A stretch of DNA of 64,000 nucleotides. Origin: a virus. The DNA lies in IMG/VR virus record IMGVR_UViG_3300005253_000054, positions 36,284 through 100,283 of that record; one strand, 5' to 3'. The position numbers were made by a program, and so were the translations under genes. Below are positions 1-7,655 of the stretch, piece by piece; the stretch's first letter is position 1, and every line of letters starts with the position of its first letter. The notes under the pieces are model-generated. The model searched no databases, had not been told where the DNA came from, and was given only the letters and a program-made list of their open reading frames with translations.

Positions 1-3
1 GGA

Positions 4-1329
4 ATGATCCTCGATCCGGTTGTGGTTGCGAGAATCTCTAGCAAGTGGCCACAACAGGGATTGTTTGGCAATCGGTTCGAGAACCTAATCGGTATGTGGG
101 CCGTTAAACATTTCCGCAAATATGGTACACCAATTGATAAAGAGATAGTTTCGGTATTCGATAGTTGGGCTAATGATAAAGGTAGTAACCAACAAGACGT
201 TATTGATATGATTGAACGTCTGTTACAATACATGAGCGATAAGTATGAGCAGGACGGTGAACGGGAATCATCGGACTATGTAATTGATCTTGCTGGTAAG
301 CTTTTCAACAAGGTGCAATTGAAACAACTATCGGAAGCAATAGAAGTCGATCTTGAACGTGGGGACTTGGAAGAGGCGGAAACGAGAGTAGCAAACAGAA
401 ATAAGGTAGAATTGGGGATAGGTTCAGTAATCAAACTGGGGGAAGATTTTGAAGCGTGGCGTCGGGCTTTCGACAATTCTCAAACGAAACCCCTGATTAC
501 ATACCCTGGACCTTTGGGAATCTTTTTCGGTAATGCTCTGAGTCGTGATTCGTTCATTGCATTTACCGGTTCAAGTAAACGGGGAAAATCATTCTGGTTG
601 CTTGATTTGGCATATCGTGGTATAAGACAGAGAAGGCGAGTAGCATATTTTGAGGCTGGGGATTTGAGCGAATCCCAGGCATTGCTCAGATTCGGCGAGA
701 GGGCGACGAGAAGGCCCCGTAGAGACGTCACTGTAGAATACCCGATAGAATACACGGATCGGGTCAAAGGCCCTAAGATGGAAAGCAGGGAGCTTTCAGC
801 CATATCTGCGGGGGATAGCCTCAAAGCATGGGATAAGGTACAAAGGGGAAGGGACAAATTCAGATTATCTTGCCATCCAAATAGCAGTTTGTCGGTGGAT
901 GTGGTATCATCGCTAATTCAGGATTGGAGTAGGGAGGAGTGGGTGCCAGATGTAATTGTGATTGACTACGCTGATATTTTGGCACCACCCCAAGGGGTAA
1001 AAGAAATTAGAGAAGCGACTAATGAGAACTGGAAACACTTGCGTAGAATCTCTCAAGAGTTTCATTGTTTAGTGGTGACGGCTACACAGGGAGATACGAA
1101 AAGTTATGATGCTCCGATCCTCAGACGTGGTAATTTCTCTGATGATCGACGAAAGAACGATCATGTAACTGGGATGGTCGGAATCAATGCATCGGAAGAG
1201 GATGAGAGAGTCGGAGTGAAGCGGCTGAATTGGTTAGTACGTCGAGAGCAGCATTACATAGAGAGTAAGCAGATTTGGGTAGCTGGTTGTTTGGATATTG
1301 CCAGCCCGGCTATTAGATCGACGTTCTGA
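4..1329 (+). CDS. DnaB-like replicative helicase (5' end may lie outside window)
   Basis: RecA-fold ATPase of the DnaB/SF4 helicase type, expected to unwind DNA at the phage fork. The Walker A loop is GSSKRGKS (about residues 187-194) and a Walker B-like strand PDVIVIDYADIL lies near residues 315-326, typical of DnaB-like helicases. The first 120 residues are helical and fit a DnaB N-terminal region. The frame is open to the first base of the window, so the ATG at 4 may be internal. It is followed by a promoter-like site and then by replication genes. Helicase type is fairly sure; loader and partner are unknown. Confidence 0.8.
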   Translation: MILDPVVVARISSKWPQQGLFGNRFENLIGMWAVKHFRKYGTPIDKEIVSVFDSWANDKGSNQQDVIDMIERLLQYMSDKYEQDGERESSDYVIDLAGKLFNKVQLKQLSEAIEVDLERGDLEEAETRVANRNKVELGIGSVIKLGEDFEAWRRAFDNSQTKPLITYPGPLGIFFGNALSRDSFIAFTGSSKRGKSFWLLDLAYRGIRQRRRVAYFEAGDLSESQALLRFGERATRRPRRDVTVEYPIEYTDRVKGPKMESRELSAISAGDSLKAWDKVQRGRDKFRLSCHPNSSLSVDVVSSLIQDWSREEWVPDVIVIDYADILAPPQGVKEIREATNENWKHLRRISQEFHCLVVTATQGDTKSYDAPILRRGNFSDDRRKNDHVTGMVGINASEEDERVGVKRLNWLVRREQHYIESKQIWVAGCLDIASPAIRSTF

Positions 1330-1339
1330 GAAATTAGTT

Positions 1340-1369
1340 TTGGCGATTTTGGATTGGTTGGCGTATAAT
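1340..1369 (+). promoter_or_regulatory. sigma70-like promoter
   Basis: TTGGCG, 18 bp, then TATAAT, just after the helicase stop. The stretch TTTTGGATTGRTTGGCG directly before TATAAT recurs almost unchanged at 14014-14037, so this is a repeated phage promoter type rather than chance. It would drive the gene at 1408. Confidence 0.6.
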
Positions 1370-1407
1370 GAAGTAGCGGGAAATATTGCGGAAATGTCTT
1401 TTAAGAA

Positions 1408-1614
1408 ATGGGAAAACAAATGATGACAAAGGAATACGTTTTGAGCTTGATGGGATCTAGTAAGAATGAACATGAGTGGAATGCAAATTGTGATGTTGTT
1501 AAAAGAGAATATGGAGGTTATCCAGACTGGTGGTATGCTGAGATTATTTTGTCTGGATTGTTGAGACGAACTTTGGGACAAGGATCGGATGAAATAAAGA
1601 TATTGACAAAATAA
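1408..1614 (+). CDS. small conserved phage protein, function unknown
   Basis: A 68-residue protein with the pattern eWNANCDvVK..yGGYPdWWY..II.SGL, which looks like a widespread small phage family of unknown role. In-frame ATGs at 1420 and 1423 are alternative starts; gggaaaac upstream is a weak ribosome site. It lies downstream of the 1340 promoter and upstream of a tRNA-like fragment. Confidence 0.6.
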   Translation: MGKQMMTKEYVLSLMGSSKNEHEWNANCDVVKREYGGYPDWWYAEIILSGLLRRTLGQGSDEIKILTK

Positions 1615-1699
1615 GACTCCATTTTTGGTTTGGTAGGAAAGCTAAAGCGAAGAATCCCTTGAACCGATACGAAACGGTTGTGATTGGGTGAAGCTGGTC

Positions 1700-1728
1700 T
1701 ACAGTAGGTTCGAGTCCTGCCGGAGCCA
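1700..1728 (+). other. tRNA-like 3' half (T arm plus acceptor strand)
   Basis: Positions 1704-1720 form a perfect T arm: GTAGG, loop TTCGAGT, CCTGC, with one G-U pair. The 7-nt acceptor strand CGGAGCC (1721-1727) and an A discriminator follow. No matching GGCTCCG acceptor 5' strand is found in the preceding 120 nt; GACTCCA at 1616 pairs at only 5 of 7 positions. It could be a degenerate tRNA, a tRNA with an unusual body (AACCG-ATACGAAA-CGGTT at about 1662-1679 is a stem-loop), or a copied attachment-site remnant. Confidence 0.4.
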
Positions 1729-1772
1729 CTTGAGTTTTGTTTGCATGTTTTTTCAATAAGGAGTAATTTGCA

Positions 1773-2039
1773 ATGAAACGTAAAGTAGAGGTAGTGGAAA
1801 CCGAAGAAGGCGGATTTGTTTCGATGCTGGGAGAAAAAATATGTTTGTTCTGTGGCGTCTATATTTATGCTGGCAAGCTTGTTGGCGTAAATGAGGATCA
1901 TTTGGAATTAGAAGACGCCGTTTTGGTTTATGAGACTGGTGAATTATCGTCGGGATCATGGAAAGATGCTCAACCACTTTTGGGGATTCATCGTGTAATG
2001 TTACAAGCAATTGAATCATGGGGGCCAGCAAAATGTTGA
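1773..2039 (+). CDS. small conserved phage protein (FCGVYIYAGKLVGV family)
   Basis: An 88-residue protein with a central CLFCGVYIYAGKLVGVNEDH segment followed by an LEDAVLVYETG segment. I recognise this as a recurrent small phage protein of unknown function. A good ribosome site (aaggag, 9 nt before ATG) sets the start. Its stop overlaps the start of the Ser-Arg-Gly repeat protein that follows. Confidence 0.7.
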   Translation: MKRKVEVVETEEGGFVSMLGEKICLFCGVYIYAGKLVGVNEDHLELEDAVLVYETGELSSGSWKDAQPLLGIHRVMLQAIESWGPAKC

Positions 2040-2224
2040 TGCCGGTAAATAAGAGACAAAGGTCTAGGTCTAGGTCTAGGTCTGGGTCTGGGTCTGGGTC
2101 TGGGTCTAGGTCTAGGTCTGGGTCTGGGTCTGGGTCTGGGTCTGGGTCTGGGTCTAGGTCTGGGTCTGGGTCTGGGTCTAGGTCTAGGTCTTGGTCTTGG
2201 TCTTGGTCTAGGTCTGGGTCTTGA
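2033..2224 (+). CDS. low-complexity RS/GS dipeptide-repeat protein
   Basis: After a short leader (MLMPVNKRQ) the protein is an uninterrupted run of Arg-Ser, Gly-Ser and a few Trp-Ser dipeptides, ending at TGA. The start ATG at 2033 overlaps the stop of the previous gene (ATGTTGA), which supports translational coupling. It is entirely encoded by a hexanucleotide array. Basic RS-rich chains often bind nucleic acid, but no function can be assigned. It may also be an incidental open frame across an expanding repeat. Confidence 0.45.
   Translation: MLMPVNKRQRSRSRSRSGSGSGSGSRSRSGSGSGSGSGSGSRSGSGSGSRSRSWSWSWSRSGS
2061..2222 (+). repeat. hexanucleotide tandem repeat ggtctR / ggtctt
   Basis: About 27 head-to-tail copies of a 6-bp unit GGTCTA, GGTCTG or GGTCTT. 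Units are intermixed rather than in blocks. The period is a multiple of 3, so copy-number change lengthens or shortens the encoded dipeptide repeat without frameshift. Confidence 0.95.
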
Positions 2225-2271
2225 GTTGTTTACGTATTTTTTAATTCTAATTAACTAAGGGAGACGAAAAG

Positions 2272-3708
2272 ATGAGTACATTGCAGATTGAGCGTGGATT
2301 AGCTGTGGAATTGCTAGTGGCAATTGGATTCAAGACGGCGGGACAAATGAAGGATGGGAAGCTGAATAAGAAGATTTGCCAGTTGGATAAGATTGGCAAG
2401 CCTGATGACGCTGTGTTGGATGAGGATCAGGAATCCCTGCTGGCCGAAATTTTGCAAACGATTGAGGATGGGGATAAGATTACTTTGGTTGATGAACTCC
2501 CTCCGGACACCGCTGATGATGATGCTGATACTGATACTGATGTTGACGGAGAAGGTGAGGATACTCCCGAAACTGTTAGTGACAATGATAGAGAAGAGGG
2601 GGAGGATACCCCTGATCCTAAACCAAAGAAGAAGGGGAGAGGACGGCCGAGGGGTTCTAAGAACAAGGATGGTGGGGAGAAGCCTGAGAAGAAAAATGTG
2701 CCGGAAGATGTTATTGGCGACGATGTTTTGTATAGTGAGGTATCTTCTGGTATCGAACTTGTTACGGCGAAGAGAGCCAAAAAGTTGCTAGGTTGGAAGG
2801 AAGAGGCGGACGATGAAGATTTCGGCAGTAGCTTTCTTTACCGAGGATTGAATAAGAAGAAAGTCCGTTGTGCAAATGTGCTTTCTAATCGACCATTTCG
2901 ATTGGCTATTGCCAAACGATATGCAAATGAGATTCTACGTGGAAAGTGGAAACTTAATGGCGAGTCTGTAATTATTGACAGGTTGGGGCAGGTTCAGGAC
3001 GCACAACATCGGCTGGTTGGTCTTGTACTGGCCGAAGACATGCGACAAGACGACGAGGAGAAGTGGGGAGAAAAGTCTGTTGCAATAGAGACGATAATCG
3101 TTCTCGGTATTGAAGAGAGTAAGGGGGTTGTTGATACTCTCAACCTCGGTCTGAAACGATCCTTGAAGGATGTTCTATTTCGCAACCAGGAAATTGTGCC
3201 TGATGAAAATTCCAATGTGAAAAAGAAATTGTCGGGTGTTCTGGCTGGTGCTGTTCGGTTGGCTTGGTTGTATGGCTCTGGCCGAAAGGTATCTGATGCC
3301 CCACACTTTCCGCATAGCGAAGCCCTGGATTTTCTGGCGGATAATCCTGATATCGTTTTGACGGCAGAGCGGATTACCGATTTGAACGATAGCGGTGATG
3401 AGAAGAATCGTATTAGTAGTTACATCACACTTGCGTATGCTACTGGTCTGGCCTATCTAATGGAAGAGGCCAGAAGTGAAGAGGATTCTACAGAATTTTG
3501 GACGGCTTTTGCTGATGGTAGTAAGAAAATGCACCCTGTTCGATTGGCATTAAATAGTGTTGCGACCAGCACAGGTTATGGTCGTGATGCTGTGGTAAGT
3601 GTGATTTTCAAGGCATTCAATCTGATGACAGCAGGAGAAGAGATTACAGCAAAGGCAGTTAAGCCGAAGAAGGGTAAGTTGGTAACGATTGCTGGGGAGG
3701 AGAAGTAG
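2272..3708 (+). CDS. ParB-like phage protein with AT-hook and acidic linker
   Basis: A 478-residue protein. Residues 1-80 form a small helical domain; about 80-115 are an acidic D/E linker; PKKKGRGRPRGSKNK (about 118-132) is an AT-hook-like DNA-binding motif. Residues 185-320 resemble the ParB/sulfiredoxin-like proteins of phages: LRGKWKLNGESVIIDRLGQV, then QDAQHRLVG (variant of DGQHRL), then a TLNLGLKRS segment (variant of the usual D-G-x-x-R). The ribosome site gggagacg sets the ATG. It sits between helicase and sliding clamp, so a DNA-binding or replication-linked role is likely; catalytic activity is unproven. Confidence 0.6.
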   Translation: MSTLQIERGLAVELLVAIGFKTAGQMKDGKLNKKICQLDKIGKPDDAVLDEDQESLLAEILQTIEDGDKITLVDELPPDTADDDADTDTDVDGEGEDTPETVSDNDREEGEDTPDPKPKKKGRGRPRGSKNKDGGEKPEKKNVPEDVIGDDVLYSEVSSGIELVTAKRAKKLLGWKEEADDEDFGSSFLYRGLNKKKVRCANVLSNRPFRLAIAKRYANEILRGKWKLNGESVIIDRLGQVQDAQHRLVGLVLAEDMRQDDEEKWGEKSVAIETIIVLGIEESKGVVDTLNLGLKRSLKDVLFRNQEIVPDENSNVKKKLSGVLAGAVRLAWLYGSGRKVSDAPHFPHSEALDFLADNPDIVLTAERITDLNDSGDEKNRISSYITLAYATGLAYLMEEARSEEDSTEFWTAFADGSKKMHPVRLALNSVATSTGYGRDAVVSVIFKAFNLMTAGEEITAKAVKPKKGKLVTIAGEEK

Positions 3709-3709
3709 A

Positions 3710-4723
3710 ATGAAACTCAATAGAGAAGCTTTGTTGCAAAAGTTGCAATCTATTTCCCCGGGCTTATCGACAAAGGATGTAATCGAGCAATCGTCCACCT
3801 ACGTTTTCAAGGATGGTCGAATCATTACGTTCAATGACGAGGTGTCTTGTAGCATTGACAGCCCTATCGAAGATGCAGAATGCTCCGTGCCATCCAAACC
3901 TTTGCTTAGTATCCTTGAAAAACTCAAGGATGAAGAAATTACAGTGGAAGTTACGGATGATTATTTCTGTGTCAAAGGTAAGAATAACAGAACCCGAATC
4001 AGGATGGATAAGGAAATCCTACTTCCAATCGAGGCGGTAGAACCACCTGATAAGTGGAAGAAACTACCATCTGATTTCTGTGAGGCCGTCGGATTGGTTC
4101 AGACTTGTGCTGGTGATGATGCTAGTGATTTCAAAATGACATGTGTTAGGATCACTAACAAATACTTGGAGGCATGCGATAATCATCAGATGATTCGATG
4201 GAATACGGAGACACCTATTAAGGATTGTCTTCTCAAAAGCGGATCGGTTAAACACGTCTCTCGGTTGGGTATGTCCAAGGCATCCGTTACTGATAGTTGG
4301 GTTCACTTCAAAAACGAAACTGGATTGGTATTGAGTTGTCGAAAATGGAACAATGAGGATTACCCCGATCTTAGTGAGATTCTAAAGACTACTGGAGTTA
4401 AGTCTGTACTGCCTGTTGGATTGGGCGAGGCTGTGGAAAGGGCCTCTGTTTTCTGCGAATCGGATATTACCAGTGGCTCGGTGGAGGTGAAGATTAAAGG
4501 ATCGAAATTGGTATTGAAAAGCTACGGTCCTTACGGAGATTATGAAGAGCGTACGAAGATCAAGTATGATGGGGAGCCAATGCGATTTCGTGCGTCCCCG
4601 AGGTTGTTAGCTGCCATCGCTTCACGTACGAAGGATTGTATTCTAACCGAGACGCGGTTGAAGACGGAGACGGATAAATGGACTTGTGTTGTTTGTCTTG
4701 CGAGAGTTGGGAAGGATGAGTGA
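3710..4723 (+). CDS. DNA polymerase sliding clamp (beta-clamp-like)
   Basis: Starts at the ATG after gaggagaag, just after the preceding stop. The 337-residue chain has the repeating beta-strand pattern of DnaN-type clamps: LLSILEKLKDEEITVEV, VRITNKYLEACDNHQMIRW and FRASPRLLAAIA match the domain boundaries of that family. It should tether the family A polymerase (7652) and act with the clamp loader at 14297. Identification rests on overall pattern, not on one catalytic motif. Confidence 0.7.
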   Translation: MKLNREALLQKLQSISPGLSTKDVIEQSSTYVFKDGRIITFNDEVSCSIDSPIEDAECSVPSKPLLSILEKLKDEEITVEVTDDYFCVKGKNNRTRIRMDKEILLPIEAVEPPDKWKKLPSDFCEAVGLVQTCAGDDASDFKMTCVRITNKYLEACDNHQMIRWNTETPIKDCLLKSGSVKHVSRLGMSKASVTDSWVHFKNETGLVLSCRKWNNEDYPDLSEILKTTGVKSVLPVGLGEAVERASVFCESDITSGSVEVKIKGSKLVLKSYGPYGDYEERTKIKYDGEPMRFRASPRLLAAIASRTKDCILTETRLKTETDKWTCVVCLARVGKDE

Positions 4724-4802
4724 TGTTTGATTACTAGATATTTTTGGTTTCGTTGTTACTCTGTTACTGTGTATGAACTTTATTTTTTGGAAGGGGTTTG
4801 TC

Positions 4803-5315
4803 ATGTTTCGATTATGTTTAGTGTTTTTGGTGTTGCTAGTTACTAGGTCAGTTTTGGCAGTTGACGGTCCGATTCCTGAGCCATCATCTGATGTGGGAAC
4901 CATTCATATCGGACCAGAGAATTCAGGTGTTTCTCCTGATGATGTATTGGGCGATTATGAGCAGGATGGAGTAACCAACGGAAGAAATCATTACTTTAAT
5001 GGGGAGTATTTTTTGTGGTGGCAGCCTGCTGCTGATCTTAATATTTGGCTTTTGACGGACACACCAGGAGTAGATGGAAATGCCGCTGTTTGGGTACAAA
5101 TCAATGTTGACGAAAATCAAGCTGTAGATGCTAGTCCGTATTACCCATCTACTAATGCTTCTGGTCCCAATCTCCGGGCAGCAATCAAGCCAATCCCCGA
5201 ACCCTCAACCTTTACCCTCGCCGCCCTTGGCTTTTTGTCATTGGCGTTCTATGGCCGGTGGAGAAGGAAGACTAGTCTATTGGAGCAGATATCCCAAACT
5301 GTTAGGATAAATTGA
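4803..5315 (+). CDS. secreted PEP-CTERM protein sharing a virion-protein domain
   Basis: A 170-residue protein. Residues 1-19 are a signal peptide (hydrophobic LCLVFLVLLVT, cleavage after VLA). Residues about 28-125 form a domain starting DVGTIHIGPENSGVSP and containing NGEYFLWW and NIWLLTDT. The C-terminal region is a PEP-CTERM sorting signal: PEPST, hydrophobic FTLAALGFLSLAFYG, basic RWRRK, then an 18-residue tail. Known biology: exosortase recognises this tail and places proteins at the envelope. The same domain occurs in the virion protein at 62695. The ATG at 4803 is preferred because ggaagggg precedes it and the signal peptide begins there; an ATG at 4773 would add ten residues. Confidence 0.85.
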   Translation: MFRLCLVFLVLLVTRSVLAVDGPIPEPSSDVGTIHIGPENSGVSPDDVLGDYEQDGVTNGRNHYFNGEYFLWWQPAADLNIWLLTDTPGVDGNAAVWVQINVDENQAVDASPYYPSTNASGPNLRAAIKPIPEPSTFTLAALGFLSLAFYGRWRRKTSLLEQISQTVRIN

Positions 5316-5327
5316 CTGCTTCAGCAT

Positions 5328-5356
5328 TGTAGGCGGGTTACCTACATACGTTTTGT
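5328..5356 (+). terminator. weak hairpin after PEP-CTERM gene
   Basis: TGTAGG and CCTACA (6 bp, 7-nt loop) are followed by TACGTTTTG. This is a possible weak terminator or mRNA 3' structure. Confidence 0.3.
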
Positions 5357-5375
5357 GGATGATAAGGGATGAATA

Positions 5376-5540
5376 ATGTCCTACATACTTCGTGAGAATA
5401 CTGAAGAAGAATGTTGGGAAATCCTGGATATAAAAAGTGAACAATCCCACGATGGGCTAGTAGCAGCAGTATATATCGCTTTGGTATACGATTTTGACAG
5501 GGCACAAGTAATTTTGGATTTGTTGAATACCTATGCATAA
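5376..5540 (+). CDS. small hypothetical protein (54 aa)
   Basis: ATG after gataaggg, ending TAA nine bases before the next gene. The acidic 54-residue chain (EENTEEECWEILDIK-like start, hydrophobic LVAAVYIALVY middle) has no family I recognise. It fills an otherwise empty gap between two real genes on the same strand and has a plausible ribosome site. Confidence 0.5.
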   Translation: MSYILRENTEEECWEILDIKSEQSHDGLVAAVYIALVYDFDRAQVILDLLNTYA

Positions 5541-5549
5541 GGATTATCA

Positions 5550-6731
5550 ATGCCCGGTTTCTTCACCCCAGACCAGATAAGCACCACCCCGGTCATCCCG
5601 CGATGCCCCTCTTGTGGTTTGCGATACAAGTGCAACTCGCCTAGTATGCCCTACACTGGGGAGGGTAAGAGACGTGTCCTAATCGTCGCAGAGGCCCCCG
5701 GTAGGGATGAGGATCAAGAGGGTACCCAACTCATTGGGAAGTCGGGGAAGCATTTAAGACGCATCCTCGCGAAGCTGGGGGTGGATTTGGACCGAGACTG
5801 TTGGAAAACCAACGCTCTTACCTGTTGGCCTGGGGAAGGGAATCCCAAACCTACCGATAAACAAATCAGCTATTGCCGAGCTAATCTCTTACGAACTATC
5901 CAAGAGTTGGAACCCATTACCATCATTCTATTAGGTGGTACGGCTGTCAAGAGTTTGATAGGCTACGTTTGGAAAGAGGCCGTTGGTAGGATCGGTCGAT
6001 GGGTAGGATGGCAGATACCCGATAGACGATTCAATACTTGGATTTGTCCGACGTGGCATCCATCCTATTTGCTACGACAGGATGATAAGGTTCTGGAGTT
6101 GTGGTTTCGTAGGCATCTAAAGGCTGCTTTTGAGAAAGAGGGGAAGCCTTATGTAGATACTGGTCTGAGATATGTTCCTGACGTATTTATAGAACATGAT
6201 CCGAAAACAATAGTAAAATTAGTCGATGATTTTATTTGGATCAATAAACCACTTGCTTTTGATTACGAGACAACCAGTATAAAGCCAGAGGGGGATTGGG
6301 CTGAGATTGTTTGTTGTTCTTTTAGTGATGGAGAAGACACGTTCGCGTTCCCTTGGCAGGGTGAAGCAATCCCAGCGATGGGCCGACTGCTGAGAAGCAA
6401 AGTACCCAAGATTGCATGGAATCTGAAAATGGAAGACCGTTGGACGCGGAAAGAATTTGGCCATCCCGTTAGGAATTGGTTGTGGTGTGGGATGCAAAAC
6501 TCCCATATCCTAGATAACAGACGTGGGATAACTTCTCTCAAGTTTCAAGCATACGTGCAACTAGGTCAAGAGTCCTATGACAATCATATCAAACCTTTTC
6601 TAAAAGGTAAACCGGGACAGGCGAATCGGATTAGGGAAGTAGATACTGACAAATTGCTAAGGTATTGCGGGATGGATTCGTTAAATGCTTTTGAGATTGC
6701 AATGAAACAAATGGAGATAATGGGGATGTAA
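5550..6731 (+). CDS. uracil-DNA glycosylase (family 4/5 type) fused to 3'-5' exonuclease domain
   Basis: Residues 1-200 match the Fe-S uracil-DNA glycosylases: CPSCGLRYKC near residue 19, VAEAPGRDEDQEG (motif A region), TNALTCWP, LLGGTAVKSL and the second motif CPTWHPSYLLR. Residues about 225-393 are a DnaQ-like 3'-5' exonuclease as found in family A polymerases: FDYETTS (Exo I), WNLKMED (Exo II-like), and a final YCGMDSLNAFEI segment (Exo III-like). The polymerase domain itself is a separate gene at 7652. So proofreading is fused to uracil excision rather than to synthesis. The gene overlaps the next start (TAATG). Confidence 0.85.
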   Translation: MPGFFTPDQISTTPVIPRCPSCGLRYKCNSPSMPYTGEGKRRVLIVAEAPGRDEDQEGTQLIGKSGKHLRRILAKLGVDLDRDCWKTNALTCWPGEGNPKPTDKQISYCRANLLRTIQELEPITIILLGGTAVKSLIGYVWKEAVGRIGRWVGWQIPDRRFNTWICPTWHPSYLLRQDDKVLELWFRRHLKAAFEKEGKPYVDTGLRYVPDVFIEHDPKTIVKLVDDFIWINKPLAFDYETTSIKPEGDWAEIVCCSFSDGEDTFAFPWQGEAIPAMGRLLRSKVPKIAWNLKMEDRWTRKEFGHPVRNWLWCGMQNSHILDNRRGITSLKFQAYVQLGQESYDNHIKPFLKGKPGQANRIREVDTDKLLRYCGMDSLNAFEIAMKQMEIMGM

Positions 6732-6925
6732 TGCTTAGTCACGAAGTAGAAACCAATCTGTTAGAAATGTTGGATAGCAGCGATGATGGTATTCCTGATG
6801 AATTGATAAAGAGGTGTGGTAGGATTGAGAAACTTATACAAATGGTAAAGCCTGATGGATTTCTAATTTCTTCTCAGGTTTTGGCAATGGTTGTGGAGCA
6901 ATGGGAAAGGGAGAATCAGAAATGA
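6731..6925 (+). CDS. small hypothetical protein (64 aa)
   Basis: A short acidic helical protein whose ATG overlaps the exonuclease stop (TAATG), indicating coupling. No recognised family. Its end overlaps the ATG at 6922 of the MazG-like gene. Confidence 0.6.
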   Translation: MLSHEVETNLLEMLDSSDDGIPDELIKRCGRIEKLIQMVKPDGFLISSQVLAMVVEQWERENQK

Positions 6926-7284
6926 CACTCAAAAGAGTAAAAGTATGGAAACACTTGTGATCATGGATTCAAGAGTTTAATCAGATAGCAGAGCTGATCC
7001 ATGATTGGGCCATAGAAAAAGGGCATTGGGATGAGGATCAAAACGACGGAGAAATTATAGCTCTAATTCATAGTGAGTTATCCGAAGCTTTGGAAGGAAT
7101 AAGGCAAGGAAACCCTCCTGATAAGCATTGTCCAGAATTCAGCAGCGTAGAAATTGAACTAGCTGACACCGTGATTAGGATTATGCATTATGGGGCTGCC
7201 AGAGAATGGGATATTGCGGGGGCATTGCTGGCGAAAATGGAATTTAACGAGTCGCGGCCACACAAACATGGAAAGAAATTTTGA
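6922..7284 (+). CDS. MazG-like NTP pyrophosphohydrolase, start region interrupted by in-frame TGA
   Basis: From 6961 the frame encodes a phage MazG-like all-alpha pyrophosphohydrolase: WAIEKGHWDED, ALIHSELSEALEGIRQG (metal-binding Glu pair), EIELADTVIRIMHY (E and D of the second motif) and a final NESRPHKHGKKF. Such enzymes hydrolyse dNTPs; in aminoadenine phages a MazG-like enzyme (MazZ) makes dGMP for PurZ. The well-placed ATG at 6922 (gggagaat upstream) is in the same frame, but codon 13 is TGA (6958-6960). The next in-frame ATG is at 7090, inside the conserved core. Translation may start at a rare codon such as ATT 6967, the stop may be read through, or the gene may be damaged. Confidence 0.65.
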
Positions 7285-7287
7285 CTG

Positions 7288-7464
7288 ATGGATTCCAAAC
7301 AAATCCAACTAGCAATTGAGGCGAGGGAATGGGCCGAATTGTCTATGGAGTTTGCTGAGGCAAATGTAACATCATACGAAATTAGATATTGGGAAACTCT
7401 TTCTAAGTTAGTCAATGCAAAGTTACCAGAACCAGCGAAGAAAAAGAACCGTCTTATAAGATGA
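7288..7464 (+). CDS. small hypothetical protein (58 aa)
   Basis: ATG three bases after the MazG-like stop; the stop overlaps the next ATG (ATGA). Helical, ends with a basic KKKNRLIR segment. No recognised family. Confidence 0.55.
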   Translation: MDSKQIQLAIEAREWAELSMEFAEANVTSYEIRYWETLSKLVNAKLPEPAKKKNRLIR

Positions 7465-7655
7465 CGGATGAGGAATCTAAACGATTCGAGAAACAGAAAA
7501 TCCCGTTTGGTGAATTCGAGAATCTTACTGTTGACAAGATATTTTTCAATGAAGAGTTAAGAAGTCGATTGGAATGGTACGCGGATGAGGAATCGTTTGT
7601 AGACAAATTGAGGCGGTACTTAAATTCAGATAGGGTGAAGAGGTTATTACGATGA
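7461..7655 (+). CDS. small protein, DUF3820-like pattern
   Basis: A 64-residue protein with KIPFGEFENLTVDKIFF followed by RLEWYADEESFVDKLRRYL. This resembles the short DUF3820-type phage proteins (PFG.y.g.t...I...YL.w). Role unknown. Coupled at both ends by ATGA overlaps between the MazG-like cluster and the polymerase. Confidence 0.55.
   Translation: MTDEESKRFEKQKIPFGEFENLTVDKIFFNEELRSRLEWYADEESFVDKLRRYLNSDRVKRLLR

Noticed and set aside
1544-1756. Minus-strand frame with a PAGLEPT segment
   Set aside because: This is the usual false protein produced by the reverse strand of a tRNA 3' end.
6922-7284. Genome-wide recoding of TGA
   Set aside because: Many clear genes here (helicase, clamp, metzincin neighbours) end at TGA without read-through extension.
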